A DNA stretch of 64,000 nt, taken from the NCBI GenBank assembly GCA_943788055.1, contig CALSOU010000007.1, positions 1-64,000 of the forward strand, read 5' to 3'. Shown here one piece after another: positions 38,455 through 47,427 of this stretch (positions are counted from its first letter, which is position 1; the number at the start of each line of letters is the position of its first letter). The notes under the pieces were generated by a model. The model saw nothing but the letters and a program-made list of their open reading frames with translations, had not been told where the DNA came from and did no database searches. This DNA comes from an uncultured Saprospiraceae bacterium. GTDB lineage: Bacteria; Bacteroidota; Bacteroidia; Chitinophagales; Saprospiraceae. The position numbers and the translations under genes were made by a program.

Positions 38455-40860
38455 ATGAAAAAAAATCTACTACTATTTATGCTTTTCTCATTCTTTGTTG
38501 TTTCCATGGTAAACGCACAAGTCTATGTAAATCAGAGTGCTACAGGATCCAATGACGGCTCTAGTTGGGACAACGCATATACAGATCTTAACACTGCGAT
38601 TGACAATACGGAGTCAGGAGATCTATGGATTGCTGCTGGCAACTATACTCCTGGAGGAGCGACAAATTCGTATCAGATTACCAAAAACCTAAATCTTTAC
38701 GGTGGATTTGATGGGACAGAAATATCACTTGAAGATAGAAACCTTACAGCAAATGTGACGGTTTTGGATGGTGATCAACTAGGCAATGATCTGGATTTTG
38801 ATTTTGATACGCTTCTGAAAGAAGATAATTCTAGACATATTATCTGGATTGATTCACTTCTTGACAATGTAACAATCGATGGATTTGTGATCAAAAATGG
38901 TTTCACATTAGATGACGGTGATCTAGATCTTGAAGAACGTGCAGGAGCTGGAATCTTTGCATATAGTGGAATTGACGTCATGAACGTGTCGTTCGAAAAC
39001 AATTTTGCTAGAGCTGGTGCTGCTGCGTACGTTGCAGGTAATGTTACACCAATAGAGGCATCGAGTTTCGACTTTATTTCCGTAACAAAGAGTTCAGCGT
39101 CTAGTCAGTCAGCTGGAATATTCACGGGAAATCTCAATGACGTGTATATAGCGAATTCACAATTCGTAGGAAATCTTACATCTAGAGGTGCTTTCTATCC
39201 GCTAAGATGCAATGGAGTATTGGTTACAAATTGTAGCTTCCGAGAAAATTTATCAGGAGGTTTCGGGGGTGCATTTTTTATCTGGAACAATAATAACGTG
39301 ATCATCGAAAATAGTGAATTTATTGATAATGCAGGATCCAATGGTGGTGTTTGCTACATCGATGGTCGAGAAGCCATTACCGATGCTGACAATGTAATTA
39401 TCAGAAATTGCACATTCGAAGGAAACTCCGCTACTTCTGGTTCAGGTGGAGCAGTCAATACTTGGGAAATGTCTATTACTGTTGAAAACTGTTCTTTCGA
39501 CGCTAATACAGCACCAGGTGGATCTTCTGGAGCTCTTGCCTTGAATGGTAACTCTGGAGATGATGCTACGATCAATGTTACTAATAATACTTTCACGGAC
39601 AATTTCGCTGGATTTGGAGGTGCGCTCGGTTGTTACAACGCGAATGGAATCATAACAATCGACAACAATGACTTCACCGAAAATGGTGCCGCCACAAGTG
39701 GAGGTGCAGCGATAAATGCATTTGGACCAAATGTCACTTATACGAACAATACCTTTTCTCAGGACTCCGCTAGATTCGGAGGTGCGCTTGCGACTCAAAA
39801 CAATACGACCACAGTATCTCTCATAAGTAATGATTTCATCGGGAATCTTACAGATGTAAATGCTGGTGTTTTAAACTTGATTGATGGAGTAGATTTCCTT
39901 ATTGACGATTGCTTTTTTGACTTAAACTCTGCAAATGAATTTGGAGGAGTAATGAATGCTTCAAGAAATAATGATACAATTGCAGGTTCTCTAACAATCA
40001 GAAATTCAATCTTTGCAAATAATGCCACAGGACTTCAAGCAGGTGCGTTAAACATTAACAATTTCAATACTACAATTACTAGTTGTGTTTTCGCATTCAA
40101 TAGCAATATAGGAGACGGTTATGGAGGAGCAATTTCAATGAACGGATTCGGATATGAATCAACAGTTGACATCATCAATTGTACTTTTGCAGATAACTTT
40201 GCAAATCTTGCAGCAGGTATCGCGACATATACAGACGGAGATCCAACAAGTATTCTAAATGTGAATTTAGGTAATAATATTTTCTCAAATGTAGATGGTG
40301 AAAACTACCTACTTGAAGAAGGAACCCCGGTAGTTACTTCTTTGGGAGGTAACTATTCATCGGATGATTCCACTGATGAATTATTAACTAGTACCAATGA
40401 TGTATCCGATGGAGATGAAATTGATTTCGTTGATCCCGATTTACTTGATTACAGACTTGAAGATGATACAAGTCCAGCAATCAATATTGGTATTGCAGCG
40501 ATTGCTCCTGAAACAGATATTTTAGGAGTAGCGAGATTCATGGAACCAGAAGCAGGAGCTTTTGAATTTGATCCAACCAGTTTATTCGAAGAAGAGCTTT
40601 TAGAAAATGAGTCGTATTTGACAATCAAGCCTAATCCAGTTGCAGAAGAAATGACCTTCCAATTGGAGAATGATTGGTCTGGCAATTTTACTGCCCAAGT
40701 AATCTCTCTTCACGGAAAGATCATTAGAAGCGAATCATTCGTCAAGTCTTCAGAATCACAAGTATTTGCGCAACAGGTGAATGATTTACCAACAGGATCG
40801 TATATTCTTGCTGTAAGAAATGGCCAATACGCGGTTGTGACAAAAATGATCAAACTATAA
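38455..40860 (+). CDS. Right-handed beta-helix, choice-of-anchor Q, T9SS type A cargo protein
   Basis: This is a large secreted protein. The ATG at 38455 gives MKKNLLLFMLFSFFVVSMVNAQ, a clear signal peptide; the longer ORF start is rejected. It opens with the YVNQSATGSNDGSSWDNAYTDL segment typical of choice-of-anchor Q and polymorphic outer-membrane-like proteins. Many beta-helix rungs follow with the pattern G-G-A-(I/V/L)-x-x and x-N-C-x-F-x-x-N, for example IRNCTFEGNSA and VENCSFDANTA. The anchor Q end is INIGIAAIAPETDILGVARFMEPEAGAFEFD. The last 75 residues are a type A T9SS sorting domain (IKPNPVAEEMTFQLEN, ending VVTKMIKL). The likely role is surface polysaccharide binding or adhesion. 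Confidence 0.85.
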   Translation: MKKNLLLFMLFSFFVVSMVNAQVYVNQSATGSNDGSSWDNAYTDLNTAIDNTESGDLWIAAGNYTPGGATNSYQITKNLNLYGGFDGTEISLEDRNLTANVTVLDGDQLGNDLDFDFDTLLKEDNSRHIIWIDSLLDNVTIDGFVIKNGFTLDDGDLDLEERAGAGIFAYSGIDVMNVSFENNFARAGAAAYVAGNVTPIEASSFDFISVTKSSASSQSAGIFTGNLNDVYIANSQFVGNLTSRGAFYPLRCNGVLVTNCSFRENLSGGFGGAFFIWNNNNVIIENSEFIDNAGSNGGVCYIDGREAITDADNVIIRNCTFEGNSATSGSGGAVNTWEMSITVENCSFDANTAPGGSSGALALNGNSGDDATINVTNNTFTDNFAGFGGALGCYNANGIITIDNNDFTENGAATSGGAAINAFGPNVTYTNNTFSQDSARFGGALATQNNTTTVSLISNDFIGNLTDVNAGVLNLIDGVDFLIDDCFFDLNSANEFGGVMNASRNNDTIAGSLTIRNSIFANNATGLQAGALNINNFNTTITSCVFAFNSNIGDGYGGAISMNGFGYESTVDIINCTFADNFANLAAGIATYTDGDPTSILNVNLGNNIFSNVDGENYLLEEGTPVVTSLGGNYSSDDSTDELLTSTNDVSDGDEIDFVDPDLLDYRLEDDTSPAINIGIAAIAPETDILGVARFMEPEAGAFEFDPTSLFEEELLENESYLTIKPNPVAEEMTFQLENDWSGNFTAQVISLHGKIIRSESFVKSSESQVFAQQVNDLPTGSYILAVRNGQYAVVTKMIKL

Positions 40861-40893
40861 GAAATCACAATTCAATCAATATTTAACTAAAGC

Positions 40894-40930
40894 AAAGAAG
40901 GCGCTCATTTTTGTAATGAACGCCTTCTTT
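40894..40930. terminator. Bidirectional terminator between convergent genes
   Basis: AAAGAAGGCG at 40894-40903 pairs with CGCCTTCTTT at 40921-40930. The loop can pair further (TCATT with AATGA). A-rich and T-rich flanks on both sides suit termination of both the beta-helix gene and the minus-strand gene ending at 40951. Confidence 0.8.
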
Positions 40931-40950
40931 CTATTTGCAGCAGTCTTGTG

Positions 40951-41457
40951 CTATCTCCGAGCTCTTTTCTTAAGCATCTTAACTAGCTCTGAAGAAGGCG
41001 TTTTTATCGTTTTGGGATCGATTACTATGACTGATCCAGTATCCCTAAATTGTTGGTCAACCATCTTCTTTCTTACATAAGGTAAATTCTCAATTATAGA
41101 TTGAGCATCTGAAACCTCAATAAGTATATGCTCTCGATTAAGATACTTTTCCGCTTTAACTGACTTGATCGATTTCCAAGGAATTAAGCCTACACGAGCT
41201 AGGGATATGTGATCAATTAATCCTTCCTTCGTTAAAACTAGTGCGGGTTTTTGAATGATTAGATTTCTTGCTGCGTGCACAAATAGCGCTAGCATCAGAA
41301 CTGCAGAAAGTGTCAATAGGATCATCCAAATTAGAGAAGGATCTTCCAATTGGCTCAAATAGTTGTAGGCAGTCAATGCCAAACCAATCAATGCTACAAA
41401 CAAAATACGCACTTGCAGGCCTAAATTTCGCTTAACGATACCTTGTTCAATCTTCAT
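40951..41457 (-). CDS. Membrane protein with PH-like domain (STM3941-like)
   Basis: This is a 168-residue protein with two membrane helices at about 15-35 and 42-65. A C-terminal PH-like beta domain (about 70-168) has LVLTKEGLIDHISLARVGLIPWKSIKSV and VIVIDPKTIKTPSSELVKMLKKR. The plan and the PWKSI strand match the STM3941 family, whose role is unknown. Its first codon overlaps the stop of the LOG-family gene upstream by 1 bp, so the two are translationally coupled. It ends 20 bp from a bidirectional terminator. Confidence 0.75.
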   Translation of the reverse strand: MKIEQGIVKRNLGLQVRILFVALIGLALTAYNYLSQLEDPSLIWMILLTLSAVLMLALFVHAARNLIIQKPALVLTKEGLIDHISLARVGLIPWKSIKSVKAEKYLNREHILIEVSDAQSIIENLPYVRKKMVDQQFRDTGSVIVIDPKTIKTPSSELVKMLKKRARR

Positions 41458-42170
41458 TAATCCAGCGAGTAATTTGGTGAAAGTTCTTCTTCGTGATCTT
41501 GATAAAAATCACGAATTATTCGCACAACTTCTTCTGGATCATCAGTCAGAGGTATCAAATTCAAATCTGCGGCACTTATATTGTTCTCCTTATGAAGCAT
41601 TGTATTGACTATCCAATCAATCAGTCCTTGCCAGTATTCTTTACCAACTAGAACAATGGGTACTCGCGTGATTTTTTTGGTTTGCACCAGTGTCAAAACC
41701 TCAAACAGTTCATCAAGCGTTCCAAAACCACCTGGAAGAGCAACGAAGGCCTGAGCGTACTTTACAAACATCACTTTACGAACAAAGAAATAGCGATGTC
41801 CTAGCTTCTTATCTGTGTCTACATAACGGTTTATGAATTGCTCAAATGGCAAGTCAATATCAAGACCTACTGAAATACCTTCAGCTTCAAAGGCTCCTTT
41901 GTTTCCAGCTTCCATGATACCTGGGCCACCTCCAGTTATTATTCCAAAACCTTCTTCGCAAAGTCGACCGGCTACTTCTTCTGCGAGCTTATAGTACTTA
42001 TGATCAGGTTCTGTCCTTGCTGATCCAAAAATTGAAATACAAGGACCTATCTTATTCAATGTCTCGAAGCCATCGACAAATTCCGAAATCACTTTGAACA
42101 TTGTCCAAGCATTCTCACCTTTTATTTTTTCCCAATTCTTTGGCGCTTTAGCATGGAAATTTCCTGACAT
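41457..42170 (-). CDS. LOG-family protein (TIGR00730 Rossmann fold, nucleotide 5'-monophosphate phosphoribohydrolase-like)
   Basis: This enzyme belongs to the group that cleaves cytokinin riboside 5'-monophosphate or other nucleoside monophosphates to base and ribose phosphate. The signature motifs are GGGPGIMEAGNKGA (about 82-95) and PGGFGTLDELFE (about 155-166), the latter with the catalytic Glu; the Arg pair in ARTEPD and RKVMF also fits. At 237 residues it belongs to the longer bacterial type, which often acts on AMP. It overlaps the next gene by 1 bp. It is upstream of the PH-like membrane protein with no obvious functional link. Confidence 0.88.
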   Translation of the reverse strand: MSGNFHAKAPKNWEKIKGENAWTMFKVISEFVDGFETLNKIGPCISIFGSARTEPDHKYYKLAEEVAGRLCEEGFGIITGGGPGIMEAGNKGAFEAEGISVGLDIDLPFEQFINRYVDTDKKLGHRYFFVRKVMFVKYAQAFVALPGGFGTLDELFEVLTLVQTKKITRVPIVLVGKEYWQGLIDWIVNTMLHKENNISAADLNLIPLTDDPEEVVRIIRDFYQDHEEELSPNYSLD

Positions 42171-42299
42171 ACGTTTTTATTTTATTCAATTTATTAAGAT
42201 GCTCCAAGATATAACGATTAATTATATTGATTGTTATAAAATCGACTCAAGCCTCAATATCCTCTAGCAAAAATGATCAGCCCTTTTTTAACTCACAAC

Positions 42300-42332
42300 A
42301 AAAAAAGAGACCTGAACAATGTTCAAATCTCT
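42300..42332 (-). terminator. Terminator of the response regulator gene
   Basis: On the minus strand AGAGATTTGAAC pairs with GTTCAGGTCTCT around an ATT loop (12 pairs including two G-U), followed by a run of seven T (plus-strand A run at 42300-42306). It lies 30 bp past the stop at 42364. Confidence 0.75.
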
Positions 42333-42363
42333 AATTTATCGTGTTAAGATCTAAGATGCGTAA

Positions 42364-43647
42364 TTATATCACCTCTTTGAACTTATAAGAATCATATTTT
42401 TCTTGCATGTAAGATGCCAATTGATCAAAATTATCAAACTTGTCAAACAAGGCCTGCATAGCAGTTCCTTCTTTTGGAGATTGTACATAAGTATTGACGT
42501 CGGTTTTGGAGATGGCCTCTTTACTTAGTATGATCAATCGTTCAACCACATTGCGCAGTTCACGTATATTTCCTGTCCAGTTTATCTTCTGCAACTCTTT
42601 CAAAGCTGAAGCGTCGATTTTCTTTTTTGGACAACCATATTCTTTACAAATAGCATCAATAAAATGCTGAACAAGAAGTGGGATATCCTCCTTGCGATCA
42701 TTCAATGCCGGAACCTGAATAATAATTACCGCAAGCCTATGATATAGATCTTCTCTGAAATTACCTTTTCTTATCTCTGCACGAAGATCCTTATTCGTTG
42801 CAGCGACGACGCGCACATCTACTTTGATCTCTTTATCCCCTCCTACTCTAGTTATTTTGTTTTCTTGAAGTGCTCTTAAAACTTTTGCTTGTGCAGAAAG
42901 GCTCATATCGCCTATTTCATCGAGGAATAAAGTTCCACCATGCGCCAACTCAAATTTTCCTATTCTCTGTTTGACAGCAGATGTAAACGCACCTTTTTCA
43001 TGACCAAAGAGTTCGCTTTCAATCAATTCACTAGGAATGGCGGCACAATTAACTTCTATGATCTGATTTTTGTTGCGATTGGACTTTTCATGAATCCATC
43101 TAGCCACTAGTTCTTTTCCAGTACCATTGGGGCCATTGACAAGAACACGTGCATCAGTAGGTGCAACCATGTCGATCGTATTCATGATATGTTTGATCGA
43201 AGTACTTTCACCTATCATTGGTATAATGGCTCCAGACTTTACCTTCTTTTTTAAGACCTTCGTTTCAGTGATAAGCGTACTCTTATCCATCGCATTACGA
43301 ATCGTAATAAGCAATCTGTTAAGATCCGGCGGTTTCTGGATAAAGTCAAATGCTCCTTTCTTGACAGCTTCGACAGCAGTGTCAATATTTCCATGACCAG
43401 ATATCATGATTATAGGCGTGTCGGGAGAAAGAGCTTGGATACGTTCCATGGCATCCATTCCATCCATTTTTGGCATCTTGATGTCCATTACAATGACATC
43501 ATATCTTTGCCTTTTGATTTTCACAATTGCCTCCACTCCATCGCTCGCTTCGTCAACTTCATATTGTTCAAATTGGAGAATGTCAGTCAATGTGCGCCGA
43601 ATACTGCTGTCGTCATCAACGACTAGAATCTTAGCTTTTACTTTCAT
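42364..43647 (-). CDS. NtrC-like response regulator with AAA+ domain but no DNA-binding HTH
   Basis: This is a two-component regulator. The receiver domain (about 1-125) has DDD near 11-13, the phosphorylatable Asp in DVIVMDIKMPKMDG and the ISGHG and QKPPD switch segments. The AAA+ domain (about 140-375) has Walker A NGPNGTGKE, GGTLFLDEIGDM and NWTGNIRELRNVVERL. Two departures stand out: the sigma54-contacting loop is GAFTSA instead of GAFTGA, and the protein ends about 45 residues after the AAA+ domain with FDQLASYMQEKYDSYKFKEVI, leaving no Fis-type helix-turn-helix. It may act off-DNA, from solution, or as an ATPase without sigma54. No histidine kinase gene is adjacent. Confidence 0.88.
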   Translation of the reverse strand: MKVKAKILVVDDDSSIRRTLTDILQFEQYEVDEASDGVEAIVKIKRQRYDVIVMDIKMPKMDGMDAMERIQALSPDTPIIMISGHGNIDTAVEAVKKGAFDFIQKPPDLNRLLITIRNAMDKSTLITETKVLKKKVKSGAIIPMIGESTSIKHIMNTIDMVAPTDARVLVNGPNGTGKELVARWIHEKSNRNKNQIIEVNCAAIPSELIESELFGHEKGAFTSAVKQRIGKFELAHGGTLFLDEIGDMSLSAQAKVLRALQENKITRVGGDKEIKVDVRVVAATNKDLRAEIRKGNFREDLYHRLAVIIIQVPALNDRKEDIPLLVQHFIDAICKEYGCPKKKIDASALKELQKINWTGNIRELRNVVERLIILSKEAISKTDVNTYVQSPKEGTAMQALFDKFDNFDQLASYMQEKYDSYKFKEVI

Positions 43648-43676
43648 ATTTCTTATTTTTCAGACGTAAAACTACC

Positions 43677-43684
43677 CAAATATA
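43677..43684 (-). promoter_or_regulatory. Putative -7 box for the response regulator gene
   Basis: TATATTTG on the minus strand matches TAnnTTTG exactly and lies about 30 bp before the ATG at 43647. The upstream -33 element is weak (a T-rich stretch without a clear TTTG at the right distance). Confidence 0.35.
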
Positions 43685-43819
43685 TATTATATTTTTTTAT
43701 AATATGTTAAACATAAAAAATTAATTTGCAGTTTATTGTGTCAAATTACATAATCTGTTAAATGAGGTGAAAACTAGGCTAAGTAAAATAGAAGGCGTTT
43801 TGAAGTGAACTAATTCTTG

Positions 43820-43990
43820 ATTGGACTCGTGGGTCCAAAAAGCATAAATGTTTAGAAGCACTTAGCAAACTCATCAAGAAATATAGACAACACACCCTAT
43901 GTATATGCGAACTTAATATCTTGATTATGCTTAATCTACTTCGGTTTAAAGATGGGTCAACTGTATCCTTTATTTATCTACCCACTTCCG
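43820..43990 (-). pseudogene. Decayed partial copy of the neighbouring MarR gene
   Basis: The stretch 43864-43980 aligns with 44680-44800 inside the MarR gene: CAAGAAAT, AGACAAC, ATGT, GCGAACTT and TTCGG blocks occur in the same order and spacing. Translated in the matching frame it reads IKFAYT, as in the MarR protein, but with stop codons on both sides. A second shared block follows on its 3' side: the sequence TTGGACTC-x-GGGTCCAAAAAGC at about 43822-43844 recurs at 44095-44117 downstream of the fuller copy. This indicates an old tandem duplication in which this copy was internally deleted and mutated. Confidence 0.6.
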
Positions 43991-44030
43991 AGGAAAGTCA
44001 TCGCGTAAAGCTATTCTTGACATAAAATAT

Positions 44031-44108
44031 CGGTCAGAAGACCGAAGTGTAATTCCGCATACGAGCTAAAGCTCGTATGCGAACAATTCTCGCTTGGACT
44101 CAGGGGGT
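44031..44108. repeat. Cluster of three inverted repeats downstream of the MarR gene
   Basis: Three hairpins lie end to end: CGGTC (44031-44035) with GACCG (44040-44044); a perfect 12-bp stem CGCATACGAGCT (44056-44067) with AGCTCGTATGCG (44070-44081) on a 2-base loop; and TTGGAC with GTCCAA around 44095-44113. None is followed by a T run, so these are not standard intrinsic terminators. The third recurs near 43822-43839 beside the decayed MarR copy. The interval 43648-44268 otherwise holds no credible gene. Confidence 0.6.
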
Positions 44109-44268
44109 CCAAAAAGCGTTACTTTCTAAAAACACTACAAAGTACGGAAATCGCAGAACTCCGGATCTTCGATATAAAATTGAGGCTGTAAAACAGAAAA
44201 TAATTTTAGATAACTCGATTAGCCGCAGTAGATCCATCTTCGTCATATTGATGAACATGTATTTAAAG

Positions 44269-44878
44269 CTACAAGCTAAAATCTTCGACGAGCGTTTCTT
44301 TATCGAGTTCACTGTAAAGATTTTGATGAAAATCAACTAGCTTGGCCAAAGGAGCAATTGCATATAATTTTCTTCATCACTTATTTCACCAGTAACAACA
44401 TCTCCTAAGGATTTCATTTTCTCATCTAGGGTTCCACACATTGCGAATCCTGATTTAGTTAACTGGACCCTCCACACTCGTCTATCGTGAGTATCTTTTG
44501 ATTGTTCCACCAAATCTTCTCCGATAAGTCGCTTGATCGATTCCATACATGTCGAACGCTCCATTATCACTTGTTCAGCAACATCAGTTTATGAGGATTT
44601 TGCATGAAACGTCTGCTCATCAAAATACCAAAATCTCCTAACGAACGGAGAGGAATATCTCTGAAACTCAATTTAACCCACGCACCAAGAAATGAAGACA
44701 ACTTACTCAATGTGTAAGCGAACTTTATATTTAGCTTTTGATTATTTAGTTCGGGTTGATCAAGCTGAACCTCCTCCGGATTTCGCTGAAGCCAAGCATC
44801 AAATTCTTGAATTGATCCTGCGGGTTTGACCTGCAAGAAATTTTGGTAATTCTCAAGAATTTCGATCACTTTTTCCAT
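44269..44878 (-). pseudogene. MarR-family winged-helix regulator, two frameshifts
   Basis: This is a DNA-binding regulator of about 203 residues when repaired. The start is MEKVIEILENYQNFL at 44878; a longer upstream start is possible but adds a poor segment. The N-terminal 100 residues include FAYTLSKLSSFLGAWVKLSF. The winged-helix follows as QVIMERSTCMESIKRLI (recognition helix), then HDRRVWRVQLTKSG (wing), the MarR hallmark. One missing base near 44590 separates NPHKL from DVAEQVIMERS, and a second frame change near 44362 leads from GEISDEEN to IAPLAKLVDFHQNLYSELDKE, which ends at 44269. The signal is well kept on both sides of each break. The target is unknown. A decayed copy lies just downstream. 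Confidence 0.75.
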
Positions 44879-45001
44879 CTGTAAAAAATAAATTAATCCA
44901 AACCCGTTCTTTTTTTTAAACAATCTTATCACATATCCATTTATACATTGTTGAACTTTTCAACTCCAAAGATTAAACAACTTACAATCATTCAATTACA
45001 A

Positions 45002-47380
45002 ATGGCTGCCTTCAATAATCACACTTCACGCTTTCTATTTTTGCTATTATGCCTGATTGGCTTCTCTCCGATTTCTGATGCACAAGTGAAAGCAACGATA
45101 TATGGTAAAATCACTGATCGACAGACACAAGAGCCTTTAATCGGAGCAACAATTGTAGTAGAAAACACAATGATTGGTTCAACAACAGATGTTGACGGAA
45201 ACTACCAGTTGGAAATTGAGCCCGGCACGTATAACATTGTCACAAGTTACTTAGGATATGAAGCCTACCTAAGGAACAATGTCATTGTCCAGTCGAAAGG
45301 TAACGCCGATCTAAATTTCGAACTAATACCTGCAGGTAAAGCACTGGCAGAAATTGAGGTAACTGCTAGTCCTTTCGCAAGGTCTTTGGAGGCACCACTC
45401 TCATTGCAAAGACTTTCTCCTGAAGAGCTCAAGACATATCCCGGAGGAAATAATGACATTGCAAAAGTCGTACAGTCTCTACCTGGTATTTCTGGATCAA
45501 TAGGAGGTTTTCGAAATGACATCATCATACGAGGAGGTGCCCCAAATGAAAACGTCTACTACCTTGACGGAATAGAAATTCCAAATATTAATCACTTTAG
45601 CACACAAGGTAGTGCAGGAGGACCAGTAGGTCTTCTCAATGTTGCATTCATCGAAGGTGTGGAACTTTCTGCGTCATCATTTGGTGCGCGGTACGATAAT
45701 CCTCTATCTGGGGTTTTGCAGTTTGACCAAAGATCTGGAAACAAGCGTGAATTTGCAACCAATGTTCGAGTATCAGCAAGTGAAGCGGCGGTTACACTCG
45801 AAGGACCATTATTTAAAGGAGACAAGGAGGAATCTAATACTAGTTTCATTTTCAGTATCCGTCGATCATACCTTCAATTACTTTTTGAATTACTGAATCT
45901 ACCCATCAGGCCATCATTTTGGGATTACCAATACAAATTAGATCATAAAATAGATGACTACAATTCGATCATCTTTACTGGAATCGGTGCAATTGACGAC
46001 TTTAGTCTAAAGGTTCCCGATGAATTTAGTCCTGAACAGCAAGCAACACTTGAGCAAGTACCTCTGATCGAACAGTACTCAGCATCTACAGGAATTGTAT
46101 GGAAATCAAGAAGAAAGGATGGTAAAGGAATTTTCAATACAGCATTGAGTTACAATAGATTGAGGAATAAGTTCAGTGGTTATCAAGACAACGAAAATGA
46201 GGAGGGTCTAATATTCCAAACATTCTCTCGGGAAACCGAATATAAACTCCGACCAAATTATACGCATTTCATAAACAATTGGTCTATTTCAGGTGGATTC
46301 AACATCATCGGAGCTAGGTATACAAACGAGACGCAAAACTTTATTCTTGGTGAAAATTACGAATCCGCAATCGGATTTGTAAAGTATGGTCTTTATGCAC
46401 AAGTGTCTAAAGCAAATATCAAAGATCGGGTGGACATTACTTTTGGAATTAGAAGTGATGCGAATACGTTTACCGAAGAAAGTAATCAGTTACTAAAAAC
46501 ACTTTCTCCACGTGGTGGAATATCTGTTAGACTAGATAAGAAGGACAAATGGAGATGGAATGCAACGGCAGGCTCGTACTACAAAATTGCACCATATACT
46601 GTCTTAGGTTTTGAGGATTCTGATGGTAATTTACTCAATAAAGACGCTAAATACATCAATAGCATACACTACGTAACTGGATTTTCCTATAACCCCCTTC
46701 CTTCTAGTAAGGTTTCTGTAGAGGGATTTTATAAGCGATATAATAATTATCCAATCTCCGTAGGAGAAGGTATTTCTTTAGCCAACCAAGGTGGTGACTT
46801 TTCAATTCTAGGAGATGAAGATATCATCAGTGAAGGAGTAGGAAAAACATATGGATTAGAATTACTACTTCAACAAAAATTATACAAAGGATTCTATGCG
46901 ATACTTTCTTACACGTATTTCTTTTCAGAGTTCTCTGACATTGATGGAAACTTTAGACCAAGTGCCTGGGATAGTCGGAACTTATTCTCCTTTACAGGAG
47001 GTTATAAATTTGGAAAAAATTACGAATTGAGCCTTCGAACGAGAGTTGTAGATCGCACCCCATATGCACCAGTAGACGAAGATCGCACGTTGGAAAACTA
47101 TCCGTTAGTATTCGTGGATTATGATCAGCTAGGAGAAGTATTTTTAAAACCATTTTATCAAACTGACATAAGATTTGACAAGAAGTGGAACACAAAATAT
47201 TTTGCATTGAATCTATACTTTGAAGTCCAGAATGCATTTGCTCAAGCAGTCCCGACTCCTCCTCAGTTTGCCTTAGCTAGAGACGAAAGCGGACAGCTTT
47301 CCGAGCCATTCTCTTTAACTCAGTTACCTGACGCTGCAGGGGTCGCTTTGCCTACAATTGGCATTGTGTTTGACTTCTAG
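45002..47380 (+). CDS. TonB-dependent receptor with carboxypeptidase-regulatory-like domain
   Basis: This is an outer-membrane active transporter. The ATG at 45002 gives a signal peptide ending at about residue 30 (FSPISDAQ); the longer frame is rejected. A CarboxypepD_reg-like domain follows (about 30-118; ATIYGKITDRQTQEPLIGAT, GSTTDVDGNYQLEI, YLGYEAY), then the plug (about 125-235; LEAPLSLQRLSPEELKTYPGG, VVQSLPGISGS, IIRGGAPNENVYYLDGIEIPN). The remaining 550 residues form the barrel, ending LPTIGIVFDF with the terminal Phe expected for outer-membrane insertion. It is not accompanied by a SusD gene, so it is not a classic Sus pair. The ligand is unknown. The next gene starts within 50 bp. 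Confidence 0.9.
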   Translation: MAAFNNHTSRFLFLLLCLIGFSPISDAQVKATIYGKITDRQTQEPLIGATIVVENTMIGSTTDVDGNYQLEIEPGTYNIVTSYLGYEAYLRNNVIVQSKGNADLNFELIPAGKALAEIEVTASPFARSLEAPLSLQRLSPEELKTYPGGNNDIAKVVQSLPGISGSIGGFRNDIIIRGGAPNENVYYLDGIEIPNINHFSTQGSAGGPVGLLNVAFIEGVELSASSFGARYDNPLSGVLQFDQRSGNKREFATNVRVSASEAAVTLEGPLFKGDKEESNTSFIFSIRRSYLQLLFELLNLPIRPSFWDYQYKLDHKIDDYNSIIFTGIGAIDDFSLKVPDEFSPEQQATLEQVPLIEQYSASTGIVWKSRRKDGKGIFNTALSYNRLRNKFSGYQDNENEEGLIFQTFSRETEYKLRPNYTHFINNWSISGGFNIIGARYTNETQNFILGENYESAIGFVKYGLYAQVSKANIKDRVDITFGIRSDANTFTEESNQLLKTLSPRGGISVRLDKKDKWRWNATAGSYYKIAPYTVLGFEDSDGNLLNKDAKYINSIHYVTGFSYNPLPSSKVSVEGFYKRYNNYPISVGEGISLANQGGDFSILGDEDIISEGVGKTYGLELLLQQKLYKGFYAILSYTYFFSEFSDIDGNFRPSAWDSRNLFSFTGGYKFGKNYELSLRTRVVDRTPYAPVDEDRTLENYPLVFVDYDQLGEVFLKPFYQTDIRFDKKWNTKYFALNLYFEVQNAFAQAVPTPPQFALARDESGQLSEPFSLTQLPDAAGVALPTIGIVFDF

Positions 47381-47427
47381 AACAATTGCGAATATACTTT
47401 GCGTACATTTGCCGAAAATGTGCATCT

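Noticed and set aside
44077..44340. Plus-strand frame of 87 codons over the MarR 3' end
   Set aside because: It is antisense to the recovered C-terminus of the MarR protein and begins in the hairpin cluster.
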